From contig JAGWHA010000010.1 of NCBI GenBank assembly GCA_028867095.1, forward strand, positions 1-17,785: a DNA stretch of 17,785 bases, read 5' to 3'. The translations under genes were made by a program, and so were the position numbers. The notes under the pieces were generated by a model. It was not told the origin of the DNA, made no database searches, and was given only the letters and a program-made list of their open reading frames with translations. Below are positions 1 to 6,492 of this stretch, piece after piece (the stretch's first letter is position 1; every line of letters begins with the position of its first letter). This DNA is from Microcaldota archaeon (lineage in GTDB: Archaea > Micrarchaeota > Micrarchaeia > Micrarchaeales > CABMGC01).

Positions 1-54
1 AAATGCCAAAATTAGATTAATTTCATACGTTTGAAACTTTGCAGATGATTACAA

Positions 55-816
55 ATGGGTGGAAGATTAAATTTAAACCTTTTTTATAGAAATGGTGTAA
101 TACAAGCTCCTGAGAATTGGATTAGTGAACACAATCTACAATATTCATTATGGAAAAGTAAAAGGGACAACTTACATGTAAGTACAATTGGTTTTTCGAC
201 TTTGCAAAATGCGCTCAGGAAAAATTCGGCGGAACTAAAAAAGCATCCTGAATGGTCAGTTAAAATAAAAGGAGGCCAAAATACAAAACCTACTACATAC
301 TACTCGCCAGAATTTATTAAGGTTATAGAGAAAACCTTAGAAAGTAGCAAAAGAGTATATCCGTACAATTGGATGACAGAACCTCAGATTAAGTATTCTT
401 GCGGCTTTGGGGTGAGCAAAAATCTATTGAGGGAAAAGATAATTGAGCTAGAAAGGAAAAATGACGGCTCGATTGAATTTAAAGGAGAATATATCATGAA
501 TGGCAAAAAGGCGATTTTTTATTCTCCGGAATTTGTATCTCTAGTTAAAATCGAGATGTCAAGAGAACTAGGCAAGGCAGAACGTTTGAGAGAGAAGGGC
601 TGGAGAACAAAGACTGATATTAAAAAAGAACTCATAGAGGAAAAGATAATTGGGGCATCAACCGTGACACTTGCAATTGAAAAAAATAGAAAGGAACTCG
701 AAGCGCATCCAGAATGGAAAGAAGAAGCTTGGAATTGGAAAAAATGGATTTTTTATGCGCCGAAATTTGTTGAAATAATCAAAAAATCAATTATTTCTTC
801 TCACAAGCGAGAATAA
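55..816 (+). CDS. Hypothetical protein with three internal repeats (winged-helix-like?)
   Basis: I do not recognise the family of this 253-residue protein. It contains three diverged repeats of about 65-75 residues, near 21-95, 105-168 and 182-247. Each opens with a Trp followed by a Thr or Ser (NWIS, NWMT, GWRT), passes through a predicted helical stretch, and closes with an aromatic-Tyr-Ser/Ala-Pro-x-Phe motif at 82-87, 155-160 and 233-238. Repeats 1 and 3 also share His-Pro-Glu-Trp (64-67 and 218-221). The basic, helix-then-strand pattern suggests small DNA-binding domains in tandem, but that is inference. The ATG at 55 is the first start after an in-frame stop at 46-48. No ribosome-binding site is visible. 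Codons are AT-rich (AAA, ATA, TTA, AGA), unlike the downstream genes, which suggests transfer or an island edge. There is no signal peptide or membrane segment. Confidence 0.75.
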   Translation: MGGRLNLNLFYRNGVIQAPENWISEHNLQYSLWKSKRDNLHVSTIGFSTLQNALRKNSAELKKHPEWSVKIKGGQNTKPTTYYSPEFIKVIEKTLESSKRVYPYNWMTEPQIKYSCGFGVSKNLLREKIIELERKNDGSIEFKGEYIMNGKKAIFYSPEFVSLVKIEMSRELGKAERLREKGWRTKTDIKKELIEEKIIGASTVTLAIEKNRKELEAHPEWKEEAWNWKKWIFYAPKFVEIIKKSIISSHKRE

Positions 817-841
817 TTTGTCCTTCAAAGTCGGCACACTA

Positions 842-850
842 TTTATATTT
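842..850 (+). promoter_or_regulatory. TATA box for the ATPase-led operon
   Basis: TTTATATTT lies about 31 bases before the ATG at 877, in the AT-rich gap after the repeat-protein gene. This spacing puts transcription start at or a few bases before the ATG, so the first gene of the operon is probably leaderless. No ribosome-binding site is seen, which agrees. Confidence 0.6.
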
Positions 851-876
851 TGCTTAATTAGGTTTATACGTATTGT

Positions 877-2385
877 ATGACATTGGTAAGGGCGCAAAAC
901 CTGATGAGCAACGAGCTCGCAAAGCGAGTCTTTCTCAGCAGGCCGCCTGAGCCGCCGCACGAGTACCTGCTCAATGACCCGACAAACTCAATCTTCGTCG
1001 GGATAACCAAGATATTCAACGCGCCGTTCTCCTGGAGCTTCCAGAACCTTACAAACCCTCACCTTGCGGTCGTGGGAATAACCGGGGCGGGCAAGAGCTT
1101 CTTTGTCAAGACGTTTCTGATCCGCGCAAGCTACGTCTGGAACACCAACGCGATAATAATCGACTGGGCAGGGGAATACCGCGCCTGGGTAAAGCAGAGC
1201 GGGGGAACGGTAATCTCGCTTGCAAAGGGCGACTACCTAAACATCATGGACCTCTCAGGGATGAAGCCTCTTGACAGGGCAAAGCAGATCATCAGCTCCT
1301 TTGAGATACTGACCGACATATCCCAGTACCCTGAGCAGAAGAGGCTCACTATGGAGGCAATCGAGCAGACTTATGTCAACGCGGGGTTCAGCCTCGCGGC
1401 GGTTCCCGACCCGAAGAAGGACGCGCCGACGCTAAAGGGCGTCATCTCAATACTTGAGGAAAAGCTGCAGGACGGAACATACGAGTACCCTGCAGAGCTC
1501 GAGAACGCGATCTACAGGCTGCGCCAGTTCGCAAGGGAGGGGGAGGACTACTTCGCAAGGAAGAGCACGCTCGACCTGGGAAAGCTCGTTTCCTCTGGGC
1601 TTGTGGACCTTGACATCTCGGGTCTTCCGGACGAGAGCTTCAGGGCGCTTGCTGCGCTTTTCATACTGCAGTCCCTCAAAGAGAAGATGAGGAGTGAGGG
1701 ATGGAGCGCATCAAAGGGGCTGCGCGCAATAATAGTTCTGGACGAGGCATGGAAGGTCGCAAGCGATGAGAGGAGCGATGCGGTGATGATTGTCCGTGAG
1801 GGGAGGAAGTACCAGTTCGGGCTGATTGTCGCGTCGCAGAACCCGACAGACATCAACGAGGCGATCTTCTCGAACGTCGGCACGACAATCATGCTCAGGA
1901 TAAAGTTCGAGAAGTTCATGAACTACCTGCAGGGCTCGCTCAACTTCTCCGACTTCATAAGGAAGGAGATCAGCAAGTTCGGGGTCGGGCAGGCCGCAGT
2001 GGACATGTCGTTCCAGACCTCAGTGCAGTTCCCAGAGATATTTGTGATCGACAAGGTTGTCGGAGAGATACCGCTTGACGTCTACACGATCTCGACCGGG
2101 GACATACTGAACCAGGACGAGCTTGAGAACCCAGACATACAAAAGGAGTACTACTTCGAGAAGATCGACCTGCGAAGCAAGCTGATTGAGAGCAACATCG
2201 GAATCGAGGTCATAGAGAGCATCTTCAAGAGGCTTGACGAGCGAAACAGGCAGCTCGACATCCGCGGGTTTGTCGAGGTGCTAAACGAATTCAGGGTCGA
2301 CAAGCAGAACATCATACTTTTGATGAGGAGCATAGGGCTGCAGGACATGATAATAACCCGCGTGTTCACTTATATCGCTACGTGA
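877..2385 (+). CDS. VirB4/HerA-like P-loop ATPase
   Basis: This 502-residue ATPase belongs to the HerA/FtsK/VirB4 superfamily (DUF87 or TraC/VirB4-like). Walker A is GITGAGKS at 67-74, with IIIDWAGEY following at 93-101 as in VirB4/HerA proteins. Walker B is AIIVLDEAW at 284-292, and VASQNPTD at 318-325 carries the conserved Gln. Arg307 and Arg310 are possible trans-acting arginines. It is shorter than bacterial VirB4 (about 800 residues) and lacks a long N-terminal domain. A helical C-terminal extension at about 427-501 resembles the whole product of the next gene. Such hexameric ATPases usually power secretion, conjugation, pilus assembly or DNA pumping. No HerA partner genes (nurA, mre11, rad50) adjoin, while membrane-protein genes do, so a membrane-associated transport or assembly role is more likely. 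It is the first gene of the operon that ends at 6483. Confidence 0.85.
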   Translation: MTLVRAQNLMSNELAKRVFLSRPPEPPHEYLLNDPTNSIFVGITKIFNAPFSWSFQNLTNPHLAVVGITGAGKSFFVKTFLIRASYVWNTNAIIIDWAGEYRAWVKQSGGTVISLAKGDYLNIMDLSGMKPLDRAKQIISSFEILTDISQYPEQKRLTMEAIEQTYVNAGFSLAAVPDPKKDAPTLKGVISILEEKLQDGTYEYPAELENAIYRLRQFAREGEDYFARKSTLDLGKLVSSGLVDLDISGLPDESFRALAALFILQSLKEKMRSEGWSASKGLRAIIVLDEAWKVASDERSDAVMIVREGRKYQFGLIVASQNPTDINEAIFSNVGTTIMLRIKFEKFMNYLQGSLNFSDFIRKEISKFGVGQAAVDMSFQTSVQFPEIFVIDKVVGEIPLDVYTISTGDILNQDELENPDIQKEYYFEKIDLRSKLIESNIGIEVIESIFKRLDERNRQLDIRGFVEVLNEFRVDKQNIILLMRSIGLQDMIITRVFTYIAT

Positions 2386-2389
2386 TGAA

Positions 2390-2689
2390 TTGGCAGGATC
2401 CACATTTGTAGTAAACAGGCTTGACCTAAAGAAGATGCTGGCGATGCTCAGGGTCAACGACAAGAGCATAGACGAGCTGGAGGCAAGCCTCAACAGGCTG
2501 CACCGCCACGTCAACGCAGTCTCCTTTGCGGGGATGCTCCAGAAGGTTGGGCTTAAGCAGGGGGACATAACAAATGTGTTCCGAAGGATGGGAATTGACG
2601 ACATCAGCATAACGGAGATATTCAACGCGCTTGACGAGGAGAGGATAAACGAGACCTTCGGCAAGATAGTCGTGCTTAGCATCGAGTGA
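2390..2689 (+). CDS. Stand-alone homologue of the ATPase C-terminal domain
   Basis: This small protein of 99 residues has no recognised family name. Residues 8-81 align with the last 74 residues of the ATPase encoded just upstream, almost without gaps. Shared positions include Asp12-Leu13, Leu17, Phe46, Leu50, Ile60, Gly68, Asp71, Thr75 and Phe78. It therefore looks like a duplicated, detached copy of that helical domain, perhaps one that pairs with it or with the same partner. The start is a TTG at 2390, four bases after the ATPase stop, with GTGAT at 2382-2386 and a three-base spacer, as at several other genes here. The alternative is an internal ATG at codon 16, which would cut into the shared domain. 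There are no membrane segments or cysteines. Translational coupling to the ATPase is likely. Confidence 0.75.
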   Translation: MAGSTFVVNRLDLKKMLAMLRVNDKSIDELEASLNRLHRHVNAVSFAGMLQKVGLKQGDITNVFRRMGIDDISITEIFNALDEERINETFGKIVVLSIE

Positions 2690-2694
2690 TAATT

Positions 2695-3159
2695 ATGGCG
2701 AAAAAGAGCTTTTGCGTGTGCTGCGGAAACGAGAAGAACGGGCTTGAGGTGGAGATAGACAGCGTCATACGCGGGATCCGCTTTGTCAAGGAGAAGCTGC
2801 ACCTGAAGGTTATGAACAACAGGCTGGTGTGGTGCAAGGAGTGCTACCCAAGGCACATCCACGCGGCGAAGGGGGCAGCGATTAACCCCAAGTTCGAGGG
2901 CGGAGCGGTCGTGGTGCTCGAGGACAGCGGAAGGCACTCGCAGAGCAGCGTTGAGCGCCTCGGATATGAGCAGAGCCGCAAGACCTACGAGACAAGGCAG
3001 GCCGTCTACGTCGGAGTGGGGGTGGTTTTCGCACTGCTCGGCATAATCGTCTCTCCAAGCCTCACATCGGTAGTTGTCTCTGTTGCGCTTGTGGTCTTCC
3101 TCTACCTGCTCTCCCTGCTAAACTACACCCCGAAGATCGCTGCGAAGGGGGCAAAGTAA
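2695..3159 (+). CDS. Zinc-ribbon membrane protein with C-terminal hairpin anchor
   Basis: This 154-residue protein has a soluble N-terminal part with two CxxC pairs, Cys7/Cys10 and Cys47/Cys50, that should bind one zinc ion. A hydrophilic linker follows. Two hydrophobic segments at about 102-120 and 123-143 form a membrane hairpin, and the basic tail ends KIAAKGAK. The N-terminal ribbon is probably cytoplasmic. I do not recognise a named family. An upstream GTG at 2686 is open in frame, but the ATG at 2695 is preferred because GTGAT at 2686-2690 sits four bases before it. The gene follows the stop at 2689 directly, so it is in the same operon. It could hold the ATPase or its partner at the membrane, which is inference from context. 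Confidence 0.75.
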   Translation: MAKKSFCVCCGNEKNGLEVEIDSVIRGIRFVKEKLHLKVMNNRLVWCKECYPRHIHAAKGAAINPKFEGGAVVVLEDSGRHSQSSVERLGYEQSRKTYETRQAVYVGVGVVFALLGIIVSPSLTSVVVSVALVVFLYLLSLLNYTPKIAAKGAK

Positions 3160-3163
3160 GCAA

Positions 3164-3175
3164 TAAATATATTTA
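3164..3175 (+). promoter_or_regulatory. Internal TATA box before the coiled-coil/winged-helix gene
   Basis: The AT-only stretch TAAATATATTTA overlaps the short gap after the stop at 3159 and lies about 40 bases before the TTG at 3211. A transcript starting about 25 bases downstream would have a leader of roughly 15 bases that includes GTGAT at 3203-3207. The second half of the operon may therefore have its own promoter. Confidence 0.5.
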
Positions 3176-3210
3176 ATAGGTAGTATACGCTATATCTAGA
3201 GAGTGATCTG

Positions 3211-3933
3211 TTGCCTGATGAGGAGATTGTGCCAAGAGTTGAGGAGATAGATTTCCCTGGCAAGCTCACAGGCACGCTTGAGCAGGCAAAGGAGAAGCTC
3301 TCCGCGATTCCCTTCTTCTCAGTCAAGCTAAACGGCGACGAGCTGAGCATCGCAAAGGTCGAGAGCCGCAACATCAAGAAAAAGCCGTTCCTCTTCTATT
3401 TGATAAACATCAAGAGCGACGGCATACACGTGATCTACTCAATAGCGCCAGACACGAGCGAGAAGATGAGGAGGCTCTACGTGATAAAGAACCTCGCCTC
3501 AGTCCTCTCCATGATAAACGAGTCCTACCAGGTCGACAGCGTGAAGTTCTTCCAGTACATAGACTCGTCTATAGACGACGTGCTAAACAGCCTATCGCAG
3601 AGCTACAGCACGCTCTTCAACAAGTACGATTCGATCCTCTCCGAGTACAGGGAGATGCGAAGGCTCAACCTTGAGCTCTCGGCCGCGAACCGCAACCTGA
3701 CGATACAGACGACGCAGCTGGACGAGGAGGACAAGCAGCTGCGGGCGCAGCTCAAGGCGCTGCAGACCTACTCCGACGAGGCGCTGATGGCGATGGTCCA
3801 GGACTGGATAGTCACGCACAACAATTCCATAGATATCACGGAGTTTGCGGCAAACTACAAGCTCGCTGCCCCGAGAATCGAGCAGATACTCGACAAAATG
3901 GTTTCGCTTGGATACGTCGAGCTGAAGGGTTAG
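3211..3933 (+). CDS. Coiled-coil protein with C-terminal winged helix
   Basis: The family of this 240-residue protein is not recognised. Residues 1-118 form a mixed alpha/beta region (strands around 35-50 and 59-78, helices from about 84). Residues 120-187 are strongly heptad-like and charged, a probable coiled coil. Residues 190-240 look like a winged helix: a helix around Trp199, a short helix at DITEFAANYK, a recognition-type helix with RIEQILDKM, then GYVELKG. The TTG start at 3211 is chosen because GTGAT at 3203-3207 lies three bases before it and no ATG or GTG fits better. No membrane segment is seen, so it is cytoplasmic. With a membrane-ATPase operon around it, it may be a scaffold or adaptor rather than a classical transcription factor. 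That is inference. Confidence 0.75.
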   Translation: MPDEEIVPRVEEIDFPGKLTGTLEQAKEKLSAIPFFSVKLNGDELSIAKVESRNIKKKPFLFYLINIKSDGIHVIYSIAPDTSEKMRRLYVIKNLASVLSMINESYQVDSVKFFQYIDSSIDDVLNSLSQSYSTLFNKYDSILSEYREMRRLNLELSAANRNLTIQTTQLDEEDKQLRAQLKALQTYSDEALMAMVQDWIVTHNNSIDITEFAANYKLAAPRIEQILDKMVSLGYVELKG

Positions 3934-3940
3934 TGGTCAT

Positions 3941-4096
3941 TTGAAATATCTCGCTACGGTAAACAAGAAGTTCCGGTACGTGAAGGTCTACAACGTGGTG
4001 AAGAGGGTGAACCAGAGCAGCAACGCGGCCAGCGACTTCATGGAGAGGTTTGTCGACAAGTACATCCTCAAGAAAAAGAAGGCTGATGAGGTATAG
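3941..4096 (+). CDS. Small basic protein, 51 residues
   Basis: A short open frame fills the gap between two larger operon genes. It starts at TTG 3941 and stops at TAG 4094-4096. The product has 51 residues, begins MKYLATVNKKFRYVKVYNVV and ends with a basic run (KKKKADEV). GTGGT at 3933-3937 lies exactly three bases before the TTG, the spacing seen at its neighbours. Codon choice (AAG, GTG, CTC, AGC) matches the surrounding genes. It leaves only a seven-base gap before and eleven after. No family is recognised, and no cysteines or membrane segments are present. The charge suggests binding to a partner protein, nucleic acid or membrane surface, which is inference. Confidence 0.7.
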   Translation: MKYLATVNKKFRYVKVYNVVKRVNQSSNAASDFMERFVDKYILKKKKADEV

Positions 4097-4107
4097 CGGC
4101 TGATTAG

Positions 4108-6483
4108 ATGGCACAGAGTTCTAGAAAACGTGGGATTGCGATAATAGCGGTGCCGCTGATCGCGATAATACTTCTGGTTCTGGGGATAGTCCTCTACACC
4201 CAGAGCGCGTTCGCGTCTATACCCAAGGTGACACCTGGAATTTCAGGGGCGATAAGCTTCAACCTCTCGCTTGCTGGCAGCGGGGTCGCAACATACGCAA
4301 ACGGGCAGCTGCTTGTGCCGTATGCGATTGCAAGGTACACGTCGGCAAACCTCAGTCAGGTAGGACTGTATTTCGATGTATACACGAAGAATCCTCTGCC
4401 CAACATCTACTATCTCAACACCACCAACTACTGCTACCACTGCTACAGCGACAGTGCGGTCTTCTCAAATGTCACAGCCTTCCTTACAAAATACGGGGTC
4501 GTGGGGCAAACAAACAAACTCTTCTACATAAACCCTAGCCAGCTCTCATCGGTTCCTGGCGGGTCAATAATAATAGTCCCATCAGGGCTGATACCTGTTT
4601 ACCTGCTGCCCGACTCTGGCTTCTCGCTTGCCGGATCAAAGAATCTGCTCACGCTTCTAAACAACAGCGACACAATACTCTATATAGGGGATAATTTCAG
4701 CAGGAGCTCTGGGCCAGGAGGGGTAATCTTCTCATCGTCAGATGTTACGACAAAAGTCATCGCAAACCTCGGATTCAACGCAGGCCCGTTCCTCAATACG
4801 AACCTGACAAACAACTACTTCGACTTCAGCAACGCGACATTCGGGTTCCATCTCGGCAGCTACTTTGATTCTGCCTCGTACGCAGGGCTAAACGGCGGCT
4901 CTGTGGTGTCCTTCTCAAACACCCAGAAGTCGGGATGGAAAAACAGCACGCTTGTGGCGAAGGACATCGCAAGGGCAATCAGCCTGCACTTTTGGATGGA
5001 CGACCTTGCAAGCGGCAGCTACTTAAGCAACCTTCCTTCATTAGGGACCACGATAGGGATTCCTGCGTTCATAACAAGCCTAAACAACACAAAGGGGATA
5101 GGAGAGCGCGTCAATTCCTCATACGGGGTCCTTGTGGGGATTGTCGCGAATGCGAATGATTTCCTTGAGAGGCAGATACCTGTCAAGATGGTCTACGTCT
5201 CAAACGGCAGCCTCTCACTCCCAACTTACGTCGGGCAGTCGCAGAGCGTGCCGATCGGGGTCTCGATAAACGTAAACTCCACGACCCCGCAGCTGGTCGT
5301 GCCGCACATAGACCTCTACAACAAGAACCTCAGCTTTGTCACGGCGATCCCGATACCGTTTTTCAACACGACCTCCAACATAAACATCATAAAGTACTAC
5401 GCATTCCAAATACCAAGCGGCACGTACATAGCGGTGCTGCGAAACTTCTTCAACAAGTACTACTCAAGCGCGATCTTCAACGTCACAAGCGTGAGGCTCA
5501 CGCCGATCAGCCTTGGCTTTGGAAACGGAACCTTTAGCTTCCTTGTGCAGAGCAACAACTTCCCAATCACAAACGCCACGTACTCGATAGACCTAAACGG
5601 GGCCTACGGGTACAATGGCATACTGACCAACGGCCAAATTACCTACGCGCTTCCCAAGGGCACGGTAATAGGATACGGGCCCGAGAGGTTCAACTTGCAC
5701 ATCTTCAACAGCGAGTACAGCTACATCGCAAACAACACGCAGCAGGTGCTGAACATCCCCACAATCTACATAGAGTTCATAATCGTGGGCCTTGCGGTGC
5801 TGATACTCAACCTGATCATCAAGCCGCCGAACAGGGACGAGTACTACATTGACGTCCCAGAGTTCCAGCAGGCAAAGAAGGTGAATGTGAAGATCAACCG
5901 AAGCGAGATACTAAACGTCTTCGACAAGGTGAACTTCCTCTACCACTGGAAGTACATGCCCCTGACGCTTGAGGAGATAAAGAGCGGGGTGAGCAACAAC
6001 ATCCGCTACAACAACATACCCGTCTCGATAACGATGCAGAACGCCGCGCTGATAATGAGCAGGCTGATAGTTGACGGGGAGGTGGTATCCTCAGGGGGGT
6101 ATTACGCGCCGAAGAAGTGGATGAGCGACTCGGGATACGACATCGAGTACCTTTCCATATTCCGCAGGATAAGGGACTACTGCGTGGGGCACGCGCTTCT
6201 CTTCACGGATGTGGGTGCAAGCGAGGCGGCGGACATAACCCTTAGCAAGAGCGGGGCGCAGACCCACATAGTGATCTACTCAAGCCTTGGGACAATCAGG
6301 AACATAGAGGTTGCGCCAAACTTCAAGACATACATCGTGTTTGCCGATGAGGAGAGGATGCTGAGCTTCACCGAGAAGCTCTACAAGTCGTACGGGAACC
6401 AGGCGGAGATGCTAAAGATCGGCATCTCGTACGGATACATAAGGCTGGTGGACGCAAACAACCTGGACCAGATTGTTTTCTGA
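4108..6483 (+). CDS. Large membrane protein with sequon-rich ectodomain and cytoplasmic domain
   Basis: This is a 791-residue membrane protein of no recognised family. A basic start (SSRKR) is followed by a hydrophobic segment at about 9-31; AFA-S at 35-38 could be a signal-peptidase site. Residues 40-550 are rich in Asn, Ser, Thr and Tyr and contain about 19 N-x-S/T sequons, as expected for a glycosylated archaeal surface domain. A second membrane segment spans about 553-571. The last 220 residues have no cysteine-rich or sequon-rich character and should be cytoplasmic. They include a winged-helix-like region (about 598-680) and an alpha/beta end (about 685-791). The ATG at 4108 follows CTGAT at 4100-4104 with a three-base spacer. 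This last gene of the operon is likely its surface component, with the cytoplasmic domain contacting the upstream-encoded proteins. S-layer-associated protein or adhesin are alternatives. Confidence 0.8.
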   Translation: MAQSSRKRGIAIIAVPLIAIILLVLGIVLYTQSAFASIPKVTPGISGAISFNLSLAGSGVATYANGQLLVPYAIARYTSANLSQVGLYFDVYTKNPLPNIYYLNTTNYCYHCYSDSAVFSNVTAFLTKYGVVGQTNKLFYINPSQLSSVPGGSIIIVPSGLIPVYLLPDSGFSLAGSKNLLTLLNNSDTILYIGDNFSRSSGPGGVIFSSSDVTTKVIANLGFNAGPFLNTNLTNNYFDFSNATFGFHLGSYFDSASYAGLNGGSVVSFSNTQKSGWKNSTLVAKDIARAISLHFWMDDLASGSYLSNLPSLGTTIGIPAFITSLNNTKGIGERVNSSYGVLVGIVANANDFLERQIPVKMVYVSNGSLSLPTYVGQSQSVPIGVSINVNSTTPQLVVPHIDLYNKNLSFVTAIPIPFFNTTSNINIIKYYAFQIPSGTYIAVLRNFFNKYYSSAIFNVTSVRLTPISLGFGNGTFSFLVQSNNFPITNATYSIDLNGAYGYNGILTNGQITYALPKGTVIGYGPERFNLHIFNSEYSYIANNTQQVLNIPTIYIEFIIVGLAVLILNLIIKPPNRDEYYIDVPEFQQAKKVNVKINRSEILNVFDKVNFLYHWKYMPLTLEEIKSGVSNNIRYNNIPVSITMQNAALIMSRLIVDGEVVSSGGYYAPKKWMSDSGYDIEYLSIFRRIRDYCVGHALLFTDVGASEAADITLSKSGAQTHIVIYSSLGTIRNIEVAPNFKTYIVFADEERMLSFTEKLYKSYGNQAEMLKIGISYGYIRLVDANNLDQIVF

Positions 6484-6492
6484 AAAATAGGA

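Noticed and set aside
877..2385. HerA of the HerA-NurA DNA end-resection system
   Set aside because: No nurA, mre11 or rad50 adjoins, the N-terminal HAS barrel of HerA is not obvious, and the neighbours are membrane proteins. A VirB4-like role is favoured, though not proven.
2281..2937. 218-codon minus-strand open frame spanning two gene junctions
   Set aside because: It runs against three plus-strand operon genes with ribosome-binding sites and shared domain structure; its product shows no recognisable features.
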